From contig CAZDZO010000005.1 in assembly GCA_964509975.1 (NCBI GenBank), forward strand, positions 1-57,293: 57,293 nucleotides of DNA, in the 5' to 3' direction. Origin of the DNA: CAZVBV01 sp964509975. Its GTDB lineage: Bacteria; Patescibacteriota; Gracilibacteria; UBA4473. Below, one piece after another: positions 33,542 through 41,860 of the stretch (position 1 is its first letter; each line of letters begins with the position of its first letter). Below the pieces are notes generated by a model. The model saw only the letters and a list, made by a program, of their open reading frames with translations. It had not been told where the DNA came from and did no database searches. Both the position numbers and the translations under genes were made by a program.

Positions 33542-33569
33542 TTCACTTCTTCCCCAAAATCGCTACAAT
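33542..33569 (+). promoter_or_regulatory. Promoter of pgi (leaderless)
   Basis: TTCACT (33542-33547), 16-bp spacer, TACAAT (33564-33569). The ATG is 7 bp beyond the -10. Confidence 0.5.
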
Positions 33570-33576
33570 CACCGCG

Positions 33577-34674
33577 ATGATTTACATTGATTTTTCGGGT
33601 ATACCATTCGCTTCACAAGCTGAAAAAATTGAACCGTTCTTGGCACAATTTAAAGCAAAAGACCAAGGATTTTTTGATGTATTGGATGAAGATATTTCAG
33701 AGTTGGAAAAATTCGTTGCCAAACAAAAACCATTAGAACGGACTGTGGTATTGGGAATTGGTGGATCGGCGCTGGGGGCGAAGATGCTTCGAGATGCGCT
33801 TGGTGGACACAATCTTGCCGTGCTCGATACGATCGATCCGGTGGCGGTTGAATCGGTTGAGAACTTAGAACAAACACGATTCATCGTGATCTCAAAATCA
33901 GGCACAACACTCGAAACAAAACAATTATTGAACTACTTCTGGGACAAAGCCCCCCACGAAAACTTCATTATTATTACGCAGAGAGAAAGCGAACTCTGGA
34001 CTTGGGCAGAAACAAATTCTGTTCCAACAGTTCCCATGCCGGGGAATATTGGAGGACGATTCTCAGTTTTGACAACAGTGGGTATTGTTCCGGGGCTTTT
34101 TGCAGGAATTGACATGAAAGCGGTAATTGAAGGAGCGAAAAATATGCGCACGCAGTTTCTTTCAAAAGAAAACAATCTCCCGTTTAAACTCGCTTCATCG
34201 ATTATGGCATCTGGAAAAACGAAACTCGTTCACTTTCCATATGTGGCTTCTTTGCAGACCATGGGGGATTGGTGGACACAACTCGTGGCGGAATCAACTG
34301 GGAAACAAGGTAAAGGATTTACCCCAATTTCTGCCGTTGGACCAACTGATCAGCATTCCTTATTGCAACTACTCACGGAAGGACCTGATGAGTTTTGTAC
34401 GATTTTCGTGAAAGATCAGAGTTATTTCTCAGTGCCGCTTGGAAAGATTGCCAATACTGAACTACGTGCAACAGCACAGAGTTTAACAGAACTCAGTAGA
34501 CCTAATTGCACGCTTGAAATTGACGCTATTTCTCCAGAAACAATCGGAGAATTAATTGCTCTCTGGATGGGAACGGTAGCATTTTTGGGTGAATTTTTGA
34601 ATATTAATGTGTTTGACCAACCTGGTGTTGAACGGGGAAAAGTGATTACAAAAGAAATGATGAAGGAGGTGTAA
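33577..34674 (+). CDS. pgi: Glucose-6-phosphate isomerase, short form
   Basis: Interconverts glucose-6-phosphate and fructose-6-phosphate in glycolysis. The 365-residue protein has the SIS-domain motifs VVLGIGGSALGAKML, VISKSGTTLETKQLL and the C-terminal FLGEFLNINVFDQPGVERGK with the catalytic lysine at its end. It is about 180 residues shorter than the E. coli enzyme; compact forms of 400-450 are common in other bacteria, so this is at the small end. The catalytic residues appear retained (QHSLLQLLTEGP carries the active-site His). It stands alone, with its own weak promoter. Confidence 0.93.
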   Translation: MIYIDFSGIPFASQAEKIEPFLAQFKAKDQGFFDVLDEDISELEKFVAKQKPLERTVVLGIGGSALGAKMLRDALGGHNLAVLDTIDPVAVESVENLEQTRFIVISKSGTTLETKQLLNYFWDKAPHENFIIITQRESELWTWAETNSVPTVPMPGNIGGRFSVLTTVGIVPGLFAGIDMKAVIEGAKNMRTQFLSKENNLPFKLASSIMASGKTKLVHFPYVASLQTMGDWWTQLVAESTGKQGKGFTPISAVGPTDQHSLLQLLTEGPDEFCTIFVKDQSYFSVPLGKIANTELRATAQSLTELSRPNCTLEIDAISPETIGELIALWMGTVAFLGEFLNINVFDQPGVERGKVITKEMMKEV

Positions 34675-34691
34675 AAACCTTTTTAACACTC

Positions 34692-34720
34692 TTGCAATTA
34701 CTCGTTATCTATGGTATAAT
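34692..34720 (+). promoter_or_regulatory. Promoter of the LOG gene
   Basis: TTGCAA (34692-34697), 17-bp spacer, TGGTATAAT (TATAAT 34715-34720), then GAGGAG. The ATG lies 23 bp after the -10, so this transcript has a short leader. Confidence 0.8.
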
Positions 34721-34743
34721 GAGGAGAATTAATAATTTTTCAT

Positions 34744-35403
34744 ATGCAAGACGCTTACAAACAAAAAACGTTCTGGGAAGGAATGAGTCACGAAGATCAT
34801 TTCCGAGTTGCTATTTTCGGATCAGCGCAAATCAAAAAAGATGACGAGATTTACAAACAAGTACGAGATTTGGCGCATGCTATTGGAAAACGAGATATTG
34901 ATTTAGTAACAGGAGGTGGCCCAGGACTTATGGGAGCTGCTAGTTTTGGACATAGTATGGCACAAAATGAGGATGCGCAGTCAATTGGACTGACGATTGA
35001 TCTTCCTCATGAAGCACACGCGAATAAACATCTTGATTTGAAACGGCATTTTCACAAATTTTCAAGTCGACTTGATACCTTTATGGAATTGTCAGATGTA
35101 GCGGTGGTGGTACCTGGAGGAATTGGAACGTGTTTGGAACTTTTTTACACATGGCAATTGGCTCAAGTGAAGCATACGGCCAATACCCCCATTATTTTGC
35201 TTGGAGAAATGTGGCATGAATTGATTAAATGGGTACGAAAATATCCTCTTAAAGAAGGACTTATTAGTGCAGGAGATTTGGACAATATTTTCTGTGTTGA
35301 GACAAAAGAACAAGCGCTTGAAATCATTTTTAAACTTCAAGAGAAACATGAAGAAGGAATTGAGGAGTATTCACTTACGAATTTAATTCCGCAGTATTCG
35401 TAA
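34744..35403 (+). CDS. LOG family (lysine-decarboxylase-like) nucleotide hydrolase
   Basis: The 219-residue Rossmann protein has GGGPGLMGAA at about 59-68 and the hallmark PGGIGTCLELFYTWQ at about 125-139. LOG proteins release free bases from nucleoside monophosphates (cytokinin-activating in plants); bacterial members act on AMP-like nucleotides or in PpnN-type metabolism. The precise substrate is unknown. A strong terminator follows. It is followed by a DoxX-like gene on the same strand but with a terminator between, so they are probably not an operon. Confidence 0.87.
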   Translation: MQDAYKQKTFWEGMSHEDHFRVAIFGSAQIKKDDEIYKQVRDLAHAIGKRDIDLVTGGGPGLMGAASFGHSMAQNEDAQSIGLTIDLPHEAHANKHLDLKRHFHKFSSRLDTFMELSDVAVVVPGGIGTCLELFYTWQLAQVKHTANTPIILLGEMWHELIKWVRKYPLKEGLISAGDLDNIFCVETKEQALEIIFKLQEKHEEGIEEYSLTNLIPQYS

Positions 35404-35426
35404 AAAAGAACTTTGTTTTTTCAAAG

Positions 35427-35457
35427 GCGTCTTATACACTTTAAGACGCTTTTTTAT
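35427..35457 (+). terminator. Rho-independent terminator after the LOG gene
   Basis: GCGTCTTA...TAAGACGC stem (35427-35434 with 35442-35449) followed by TTTTTTATTTTTTT. Confidence 0.9.
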
Positions 35458-35476
35458 TTTTTTAACTCAAAATATT

Positions 35477-35908
35477 ATGGGCAAATGTTTATCAGATTGT
35501 TGCGATAAGCCAGCTGTCGCACAATGTCTCACTCGGCTCGGAGTAGGAGCACTTTTTTTGATTCCTGGTATCGAAAAATTCATGGATCCTGCAATGTTTC
35601 AAGGCATTCTTGGTTCGCTTTTTGGATGGACAGGACTCCTTCTTACGATTGGTTTCTGGGGTGTTGTGGCCCTTGAAATCTTGGGAGGGCTTTTCGTTAT
35701 CACCGGTCCTTTTATTCCGAAGATTCTTTATAAATTGTCTTTGTTGGGACTTTTTATAATCATGTTTGTAGCACTTTTTTCGGTTGCGATTCCTTTAGGA
35801 AACAAGATGGAGCTCCTTTTCCATGTGTTGTCACTCTTAGTTATTTTGTCACTTTTTCTGACACAACCAATCTGCCCGTTTTGTCCGGCAGGAAAGTGTA
35901 AAAAATAA
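35477..35908 (+). CDS. DoxX family membrane protein
   Basis: The 143-residue protein has four hydrophobic segments (about 20-40, 48-68, 78-100, 105-132) with the DoxX-like pattern GALFLIPGIEKFMDPAMFQ and GGLFVITGPFIPKILYKLS. Cys-rich ends (MGKCLSDCCDK and QPICPFCPAGKCKK) are notable: both termini carry CxxC-type motifs that could bind a metal or undergo thiol exchange. DoxX proteins are often linked to redox or thiosulfate metabolism, but this member's role is not known. Repeat R3 lies 3 bp after the stop. Confidence 0.75.
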   Translation: MGKCLSDCCDKPAVAQCLTRLGVGALFLIPGIEKFMDPAMFQGILGSLFGWTGLLLTIGFWGVVALEILGGLFVITGPFIPKILYKLSLLGLFIIMFVALFSVAIPLGNKMELLFHVLSLLVILSLFLTQPICPFCPAGKCKK

Positions 35909-35911
35909 TTT

Positions 35912-35949
35912 ATTGGGATCCGGATCCGCCCTAGGATCCGGATCCCAAT
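35912..35949. repeat. 30-bp palindromic repeat R3 (supplies tatD stop)
   Basis: GGATCCGGATCC (35916-35927), spacer GCCCTA, GGATCCGGATCC (35934-35945), extended by ATTGG...CCAAT. On the minus strand the spacer reads TAGGGC, and TAG is the tatD stop. Confidence 0.95.
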
Positions 35950-36797
35950 TGATAGAGTCTTTTTGCATTCTCAAATAAAATTTCAGCCGTTTCCTCTACC
36001 GGCAGGTTTTTGATATCGGCAATCAGTTTAATAACTTCTGGTAATAAACTGGCATCGTTTCGTTTTACCGTTTTTCTCAAGCTTTGAGGGACAAGAAAAG
36101 GAGCATCTGTTTCGGTTACCAAGTATTCAATCGGAGTTGTGGCAATGGCTTCACGGATGTTATCAGCTTTCGGGTAGGTGGCAGTTCCGCCAATCCCAAT
36201 AAAGAATCCGTATTTCTTTGTAAAAAAATTAGCGTATTCTGGGCCTTCTGGGAAACAGTGAATAACTCCAGATACTTCTCCAGGTTGTATATTCTGGGTA
36301 AAGAAATCAATCATTTGTTGACTGGAATTTCGTCCGTGAACGATGAGTGGTTTGTTGTATTTCTGTGCCAGTCTGACGTGCGCTTTGAAAACTTCTGTTT
36401 GAATTTTAAAAATCTCTTCAGAGTTCTCGTGATACAGATCAAATCCCGTTTCCCCGAACCCCACAACTTGCTTGGGATTCTCTTTAATCAACTTTTCAAA
36501 CATCGTAAAGAGCTCGTCAAAGGTTTTTGCTTTCAATCTATAATTCTCAAACCCCGATGATCGGTGCAATTTATTTTCATCGAAACAGACTTTTACATCA
36601 CACGGATGAATGCCGAGAGTGGAATAAAAATCATCATTTTCCTTTGCCAATTTTAGTGCCGCAAGAGAAGAAATCTCATCACATCCGATTTGGATTTGAA
36701 GCTCTACTCCGGCCTTTCGACATTTGTCGATGACCTGTTTTTGATCTTTATCAAACGCAGAAAAATAGAGATGAGTATGCGTGTCAGCAATTTTCAT
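35931..36797 (-). CDS. tatD: TatD family metal-dependent deoxyribonuclease
   Basis: The 288-residue TIM-barrel hydrolase starts MKIADTHTHLYFSAFDKD (HxH metal ligands). It has GIHPCDVK, VGFGETGFDLYHE (metal Glu), PLIVHGRNS, GVIHCFPEG and the terminal TETDAPFLVP. TatD nucleases act on DNA ends in repair and decay. The C terminus is LGSGS-TAG, the last four residues and the stop being read from the palindromic repeat R3, exactly as in the dus gene. The upstream GT2 gene ends on the base immediately before the ATG, so the two are translationally coupled. Confidence 0.95.
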   Translation of the reverse strand: MKIADTHTHLYFSAFDKDQKQVIDKCRKAGVELQIQIGCDEISSLAALKLAKENDDFYSTLGIHPCDVKVCFDENKLHRSSGFENYRLKAKTFDELFTMFEKLIKENPKQVVGFGETGFDLYHENSEEIFKIQTEVFKAHVRLAQKYNKPLIVHGRNSSQQMIDFFTQNIQPGEVSGVIHCFPEGPEYANFFTKKYGFFIGIGGTATYPKADNIREAIATTPIEYLVTETDAPFLVPQSLRKTVKRNDASLLPEVIKLIADIKNLPVEETAEILFENAKRLYQLGSGS

Positions 36798-37577
36798 TTA
36801 AAAAATATCAGGATGTTTTTTGTTTCGGTATTTCCAGAAATATTTCAATGCTGAAAGAATGTGAATCCAGAATGTTTTCTTTTTGAGTGACTGCCAAATA
36901 CCTTTTCCCGACAGTCGTTTGTCGCCATGAAACGCTTTGGCAGTTGGTACTTGAAGCACTCTATGTCCGGTTTCCCAACAACGTCGACACAGGTCTGTGT
37001 CTTCGAGAAACAAGAAATACCGATGATCAAATCCTTTCAGGGTTTCCGTAAAAAAAGATTTCTGCATCATGAGAAAACTGCCTTGTGCCCACTCGACAGG
37101 ACTTGTTTCGACGGGAATAATCGTTTCTTTTTTTCCAAAGAGTCGTCGCGACAAGAGTCCCAATGGAGATGGGAAATTCCACGTATTTGGGAGCGGATTT
37201 TTGTCGTGTGTTTCCATAATAGGGGTCAGGATTCCGACTTTTTCCGTTCGTAATTCTTTCAAAAGTTCATCAAAAGTTCCGGATTGAATTTCAATATCGG
37301 GGTTCACAATCGCAATAATTTCACTTTTTGCGAATTTTATACCTTCTTCGTTTCCGACGCCAAATCCGGTATTTCGTGCGAGTTTAATGACGTGTGCGTT
37401 CTCAAAATCCTTCAAAAACGTCTCCAATTCTTCGCCTTCATTTCGTGCAGAATGGTTGTCTACGACAACGAATTCCCAAGACACACTGGGAGAAAATTCT
37501 TGTAATGATTTCCAGAGCGCCTTCACTTTTGAAGCGCTTCCAAAGTTCACGGTAATAATTGAAATTTCAGGAGTCAT
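36798..37577 (-). CDS. GT2 family glycosyltransferase (rhamnosyltransferase-like)
   Basis: The 259-residue GT-A enzyme has ISIITVNFGSASKVKALWKS, FVVVDNHSARNEG, NTGFGVGNEEGIKFA, IVNPDIEIQ (DxD-like), WAQGSFLMMQKSFF and FLFLEDTDLCRRCWETGH. This motif order is that of WbbL-type rhamnosyltransferases, close to the GT2 half of the RmlA fusion at 27417. It would extend a surface polysaccharide or lipid-linked glycan; acceptor and donor are not proven. It abuts tatD and diverges from prs. Confidence 0.9.
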   Translation of the reverse strand: MTPEISIITVNFGSASKVKALWKSLQEFSPSVSWEFVVVDNHSARNEGEELETFLKDFENAHVIKLARNTGFGVGNEEGIKFAKSEIIAIVNPDIEIQSGTFDELLKELRTEKVGILTPIMETHDKNPLPNTWNFPSPLGLLSRRLFGKKETIIPVETSPVEWAQGSFLMMQKSFFTETLKGFDHRYFLFLEDTDLCRRCWETGHRVLQVPTAKAFHGDKRLSGKGIWQSLKKKTFWIHILSALKYFWKYRNKKHPDIF

Positions 37578-37589
37578 CTGCGAGTGGAG

Positions 37590-37618
37590 TTTACAAATTC
37601 CTCAAAATTTCGCAAAAT
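37590..37618 (+). promoter_or_regulatory. Promoter of prs (leaderless)
   Basis: TTTACA (37590-37595), 17-bp spacer, CAAAAT (37613-37618), then 7 bp to the ATG. The ACCGGCGATGA start context matches those of pgi and the RmlA fusion. Confidence 0.5.
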
Positions 37619-37625
37619 ACCGGCG

Positions 37626-38558
37626 ATGAATAAATTTAAGATCTTTTCCGGCTCCAGTCATCCAGAATTTGCGAAGGCGGTTGCGAAACATCTCAAAGTG
37701 TCTCTCGGGAAAAATACCATCAAAACATTTTCCTGCGGAGAAAAATATGTGAAGTATGACGAAACGTTTCGGGGACAGGAGATATTCATCGTTCAAACCG
37801 GAAGAACAGGGAACATGGATAATGACATGATGGAGCTTTTGTTCATGATTGATGCGGCGAAACAGAGTTTTGCCAAAAGCGTCCATGTGATCTTGCCGTA
37901 CATGCCGTATTCCCGACAAGACAAGATTCATGATCCACGGGAAGGGATTTCAGCTCGTATCTTAGCAAAGATGATGTCGACCGCTGGTGCTGACCATGTG
38001 GTGACAATGCATTTGCACGCTGACCAAATCCAAGGATTCTTCGACTGTCCTGTAGACAATCTCAATCCGAGAAAATACTTGGTGGATTATTTTAAGAAAA
38101 AGAAACTGAAAGATATAGTCGTTGTTTCTCCGGACGCTGGAGGAGCGAAAGATGCCAAAAAATTTGCCGATGCGCTTGGAGTTTCCATCGCAATTCTGCA
38201 TAAACAACGACCAGAGCATAACAAATCAGAGGTGACTCACATTGTGGGAGATGTCAAAGGAAAGACACCAATCATCGTAGATGATATGGTCGACACAGGA
38301 GGTTCAGTGATCGGAGCGGTCAAAGCATTGGTTGATAACGGAGCAAAAAAGGATGTATATCTTTGTGCAACACATGCGATACTTTCGGGAGACGCCCAAA
38401 AGAACCTGGTGAAAGCGGGACTCAAAGAAGCGGTTTTCACCGACAGTTTGCCAATCGAGAAACCAGCGAGAAACATAAAGATTATTCCAATGGCACCACT
38501 CTTTGCGGAAGTAATGAAGAATGTGGTAGGAAACAAATCTGTATCGAAGCTGTATTAG
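37626..38558 (+). CDS. prs: Ribose-phosphate pyrophosphokinase
   Basis: Makes PRPP from ribose-5-phosphate and ATP. The 310-residue protein has FSGSSHPEFAKAVAKHL, SCGEKYVKYDETFRG, PYMPYSRQDK, MHLHADQIQGFFD, VVSPDAGGAKDAKKFA and the PRPP loop IIVDDMVDTGGS. Length matches the family (about 315). The ATG at 37626 is preferred over 37584 because the promoter lies between them. The protein has GEKYVKYDETFRG where most bacterial Prs have DGE(I/V)xVQINESVRG, so it is a divergent form. Confidence 0.95.
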   Translation: MNKFKIFSGSSHPEFAKAVAKHLKVSLGKNTIKTFSCGEKYVKYDETFRGQEIFIVQTGRTGNMDNDMMELLFMIDAAKQSFAKSVHVILPYMPYSRQDKIHDPREGISARILAKMMSTAGADHVVTMHLHADQIQGFFDCPVDNLNPRKYLVDYFKKKKLKDIVVVSPDAGGAKDAKKFADALGVSIAILHKQRPEHNKSEVTHIVGDVKGKTPIIVDDMVDTGGSVIGAVKALVDNGAKKDVYLCATHAILSGDAQKNLVKAGLKEAVFTDSLPIEKPARNIKIIPMAPLFAEVMKNVVGNKSVSKLY

Positions 38559-38601
38559 GAAAGTTAAAGAGTCGAAGAGTCTAAGAGTCAAAAAAGTACC
38601 C

Positions 38602-38717
38602 GTCTTCCCAAATTTAGTTTGGGATCCATTATGGGACATTTTGAGTAATGTGATGTGTTTAGAATATTTTTGTACGGGATAATGGATTCCAAATATCCCT
38701 TTGGGATTTTGGAATGA
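38602..38717. repeat. MITE-like spacer repeat
   Basis: Starts GTCTTCCCAAATTTAGTTTGGGA and ends TTTGGGATTTTGGAATGAC. It follows a low-complexity AGAGTCGAAGAGTCTAAG stretch. Confidence 0.7.
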
Positions 38718-38774
38718 CAAAAAAGGGGGGGGGGAGTTGATTTTTGTCATTCCTTCATGCACTATCTTGCGGAC

Positions 38775-40124
38775 ATGAAAACCTACGCGATTCAAACGCA
38801 TGGCTGTCAGATGAACTATTCCGACTCAGAAAGAGTATCGACGGTTTTGGAACAGTGTGGTTTTGTGCTGGCAGCGGAAGAAACTTGTCCTGATCTTCAA
38901 ATCGTAAATACGTGTTCAGTGCGGCAAAAATCAGAGGATAAAGCGTATGGATTTATGGTGCAGAAAAAAAGAGATTGCCCAAAAACGCTGATCGCAGTGA
39001 CTGGATGCATGGTGCGTCAGACAGGGGATAGCTCTAATTCTGATGATGCGCTTTTGCGAAGTGATCCCATCGATCTGGTATTTCGAATCGAAGATGTGGC
39101 GAGGCTTCCAAAGTTGCTGGAATCGCATTTCCCTGATCACGATTTTTCTTCTTTCGAGCATGAATTTGGGAGCGGAAGCATCGAGAATTATTTCCATGTG
39201 AATCCAAAAGTTGAAAACAAAGTGCAGGTGTCGGTTCCGATTATGCAGGGCTGTGACAAGTTTTGCACCTACTGCATTGTGCCCTACACCAGAGGGCGTG
39301 AGAGTTCTCGACCCATGGATGAAATTTTCACAGAATGCGAGAAACACGTTGCGTCAGGGGCAAAAGAAATCACACTGCTGGGACAAAACGTAAATTCCTA
39401 CACCGATAAGGGAGAAAAATGTTTTGCGAAACTTTTGTTAAAAATTGACGAACTTCACGACAAGGGGTTATCGCGGTTGCGTTTTACCTCGGCTCATCCA
39501 CAGGATTTTACCGATGATGTGATTGATGCACTTGCTTCAATGAAAACGGCGTGTCCTTATATTCATCTCCCTGTACAACACGGATCGAATCGAGTACTGC
39601 GAGCGATGAATCGGAACTACACCATTGAGCAGTACGAGGACATTATTGCTCGCATCCGAAAATCAATGCCGACGTGTACGTTTTCCACAGATATTATTGT
39701 GGGATTTCCTGGGGAAACGGAAAAAGAGTTCAAGTCACTTTGTGATTTTGCGAAACGAATAAAGTTTGATTTTTCTTACACGGCGATTTATTCCCCACGG
39801 AGAAATACTCCCGCTAGCCGAATGGAGAAAGAATTTATTGATGGAAAAGAAAAGAAGCGGAGATTCCATGATTTTGACGACATTGTTAAAAAAACCTCGT
39901 GGGAGAAGAGAGAGCAATCCATTGGTACGACACTGCAAATACTCGTAGAAAAAGCTGAGGCGTTGCCGACGGGAAAGTATCAAAACATGGGAAGGAGTCG
40001 AGAATTTTTTGAAGTGTATTTTCCGGCGGGACGAGATTTTACAGGGAAAGAAGTAGATGTTGAGATTGTGTCACGGCAAGGATATATTTTGTATGGAAAA
40101 CCAGAATTAAAGAACAAGGAATAA
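38775..40124 (+). CDS. miaB: tRNA-2-methylthio-N6-isopentenyladenosine synthase
   Basis: Radical-SAM methylthiotransferase that modifies A37 of tRNAs. The 449-residue protein has the N-terminal UPF0004 domain with the auxiliary-cluster Cys residues (QTHGCQMNYSDSE, NTCSVRQKSEDKA, TGCMVR). The radical-SAM CxxxCxxC motif is CDKFCTYCIVPYTRGRE (about 160). A C-terminal TRAM domain follows (about 380-449). A -10-like TATCTT ends 6 bp before the ATG. An earlier ATG at 38757 is rejected because it lies upstream of this promoter. No miaA was seen. Confidence 0.95.
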   Translation: MKTYAIQTHGCQMNYSDSERVSTVLEQCGFVLAAEETCPDLQIVNTCSVRQKSEDKAYGFMVQKKRDCPKTLIAVTGCMVRQTGDSSNSDDALLRSDPIDLVFRIEDVARLPKLLESHFPDHDFSSFEHEFGSGSIENYFHVNPKVENKVQVSVPIMQGCDKFCTYCIVPYTRGRESSRPMDEIFTECEKHVASGAKEITLLGQNVNSYTDKGEKCFAKLLLKIDELHDKGLSRLRFTSAHPQDFTDDVIDALASMKTACPYIHLPVQHGSNRVLRAMNRNYTIEQYEDIIARIRKSMPTCTFSTDIIVGFPGETEKEFKSLCDFAKRIKFDFSYTAIYSPRRNTPASRMEKEFIDGKEKKRRFHDFDDIVKKTSWEKREQSIGTTLQILVEKAEALPTGKYQNMGRSREFFEVYFPAGRDFTGKEVDVEIVSRQGYILYGKPELKNKE

Positions 40125-40205
40125 CATTCTCCCCCTTGTAGGGGGAGCTAGAGGGGGTATTGAGAAAGAAACACCCCACCTAACCTCCCCTCAAAAGGGG
40201 AGGAA
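40125..40205. repeat. Inverted repeat of the CTCCCCCTTG...CAAAAGGGGAGG type
   Basis: CTCCCCCTTGTAGGGGGAG hairpin, AGAGGGGGT...ACCCCACC pairing arms, and CCTCCCCTCAAAAGGGGAGG hairpin. The whole folds into a long stem. A different family from the GTCATTCC elements. Confidence 0.75.
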
Positions 40206-40369
40206 TTATTTAATGTTGTATTGCTCCTTGTGTTTCAGTTTTTAGTACAAATGGGATGTATTTTTAAACAGGGGGTTCAGGACATAGCCCTAAACCTGCT
40301 TTAGTCATCATCATTGCATGGTGACAGTTTCTTTTTATGGACTCAGGTCCCTTGTTAAAAAAATATTCC

Positions 40370-40438
40370 CTGCAACCGATTGCTTTAGCCGTCGACACTT
40401 CTTGTAGACATGCCCACCGCTAAAGCGGCGGGTTGCAG
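40370..40438. repeat. Inverted repeat with CTGCAACC / GGTTGCAG ends
   Basis: CTGCAACCGATTGCTTTAGC at the left and GCTAAAGCGGCGGGTTGCAG at the right are near-perfect reverse complements, spaced by about 29 bp. Looks like a miniature inverted-repeat element. Confidence 0.7.
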
Positions 40439-40458
40439 AAAGGAGCACTCTTTTCTTA

Positions 40459-40520
40459 TTATTCAAATTCCACTACGGCTCGGTAATCAGAAACGCTAAA
40501 GAGCAGTTGACAAGAATCTA
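40459..40520 (-). pseudogene. 3' remnant similar to the DUF4012 gene end
   Basis: On the minus strand it reads SDYRAVVEFE-stop, close to the DYRAVVEFGK-stop end of the gene at 41861-43642. The similarity continues past the stop (AAGAAAAGAG). About 36 of 43 bases match by eye. The rest of the gene is missing, so the two secreted-protein genes lie between an intact and a broken copy of this 3' end. Confidence 0.6.
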
Positions 40521-40685
40521 AAAACACACTAATAATCACTCGTTCTTCTCTTTCTCACTGAAAAAGTGGAGACATCGTTCTTTTACAGCTTTGTTTTAAA
40601 TTGATTTGAGGTGTTTGTGGATTGTGTTGAGGAGCTCTGAGAGCATCTTTATACAATTCGCAACTAACTTTTTAATCAAACTATT

Positions 40686-41231
40686 ATGAAAAGAAAAATT
40701 CTATTTTTGTTACTTGTCATCGGGATGGTGATGGTAGCAGTCAATGCTGGGGCTCAAACTCCGGATGAAAAAAATGAAATGAGAACTGAATGGAGGCTCA
40801 ATGCAACGGATAATGGTCATTATGACGAAGTTCTTACTTTCCGAACAGAAAGCGAAGATACTATCACCATTGTTAAATTTACGTTAGGTCTTTGGAATGA
40901 TGGAACTCTGAACTATTCTTTCAGAACATTTTCAAAGGATCTGAATGACGAAACAAAATCCAGTTTTCAAGATTTTGAAATATCGTATCCAGAGAGGTCT
41001 TCAACAATGGAGGTCAATGGGATTCGTTTTGCCACAAAGAGAGAGCGTCGTAAGGGCGAGATCAAGACTTCTGAACTAGATTTGGTTCGGAAGAGAACGA
41101 AAGTTCTCTATGAAATTAGAGATCAATTTTCAGACATTCTTAATAACTGGTATTCGCCTGATTGGGCTGATCGAAACCGAAACAGTCGATATTTTGCTAA
41201 ACTGGAAGAATTCATGAGTGGACTTAAGTAA
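40686..41231 (+). CDS. Secreted protein of unknown function (paralogue A)
   Basis: The 181-residue protein has a Sec signal peptide (KRKILFLLLVIGMVMVAVNAGAQ, cleavage likely after AGA). The mature part carries LRTFSKDL-like strands and many charged residues: LNYSFRTFSKDLND, TKRERRKGE, IRDQFSDILNNWY, and a terminal MSGLK. It is a paralogue of the next gene, sharing LNYSFR-x-F-x-KDL, RxQFS-x-L-x-xWY and the FxxGL end. I do not recognise the family. It is the first gene of a two-gene operon with promoter TATACAAT at 40650. Confidence 0.7.
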   Translation: MKRKILFLLLVIGMVMVAVNAGAQTPDEKNEMRTEWRLNATDNGHYDEVLTFRTESEDTITIVKFTLGLWNDGTLNYSFRTFSKDLNDETKSSFQDFEISYPERSSTMEVNGIRFATKRERRKGEIKTSELDLVRKRTKVLYEIRDQFSDILNNWYSPDWADRNRNSRYFAKLEEFMSGLK

Positions 41232-41242
41232 GGAGAACCATT

Positions 41243-41800
41243 ATGAGAAAAAAAATGTTATTTTTGTTCCTCGTCATTACAACAATGACTGGAGGAACGA
41301 TCTCTGTTGAAGCTCAATATTCATCAGAAAAATTCACAGAAAAGGTCTGGGAAATGCAATCTTTGGACGCTAATGGACAGACCATTATTTCTTTCCGAAA
41401 GGAAGATGGAAATAATGTATCATTTATTCAGTATACGGTTCGGGATTTTTTCCGGAATAAACAGTGGTTTACAATACTTAATTATTCTTTCCGGAAATTC
41501 AAAAAAGATCTCAAAGAAGATCCGGTTACAGAAACGATTTGGATTTCTGATTATGAAAATTCGGTGCTTGTTATTAATAAGGATACCATTGAGGAAAGAT
41601 CGGAGGAACATCCTTATCAAATTGATCCTCAAAAAATGGCTTCAAAAAGAAAGGAAGCGATTTTTCTTTTGAGAAAACAATTTTCTCAATTGTATGATGC
41701 TTGGTACACAGATAAAACGGGAGCCGATCTGAATGTCTATCACTGGCGTAATAAAGAGAAATTTCTTTTGTTGGAATCGTTTATCACTGGACTCGAATAA
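41243..41800 (+). CDS. Secreted protein of unknown function (paralogue B)
   Basis: The 185-residue protein has a signal peptide (KKMLFLFLVITTMTGGTISVEA) and the same architecture as the gene 11 bp upstream. Shared landmarks are ILNYSFRKFKKDLKEDP, LRKQFSQLYDAWY and the terminal FITGLE. Identity is modest overall, so the duplication is old. Translation starts from a clear AAGGAG Shine-Dalgarno sequence 8 bp before the ATG, unlike the many leaderless genes here. A hairpin terminator follows. The function is unknown; two tandem secreted paralogues suggest a surface or extracellular role. Confidence 0.7.
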   Translation: MRKKMLFLFLVITTMTGGTISVEAQYSSEKFTEKVWEMQSLDANGQTIISFRKEDGNNVSFIQYTVRDFFRNKQWFTILNYSFRKFKKDLKEDPVTETIWISDYENSVLVINKDTIEERSEEHPYQIDPQKMASKRKEAIFLLRKQFSQLYDAWYTDKTGADLNVYHWRNKEKFLLLESFITGLE

Positions 41801-41825
41801 AAACAAAGACTGATTAAAAGACGAG

Positions 41826-41859
41826 GAGCTTCCGCATTATTTATGTTGGAAGCTCTTTT
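41826..41859 (+). terminator. Terminator after the secreted-protein pair
   Basis: GAGCTTCC (41826-41833) pairs with GGAAGCTC (41848-41855), followed by TTTTCTTATTT. Confidence 0.8.
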
Positions 41860-41860
41860 C

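Larger units (their letters stand above)
40125..40685. other. 561-bp spacer with several inverted repeats
   Basis: No intact gene. In order it holds a GC-rich inverted repeat (40125-40205), a decayed TTCAGGAC hairpin (about 40274-40296), a second inverted element (40370-40438), and a 3' remnant related to the DUF4012 gene (40459-40520). A promoter TATACAAT (40650-40657) for the secreted-protein pair completes it. Confidence 0.75.
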
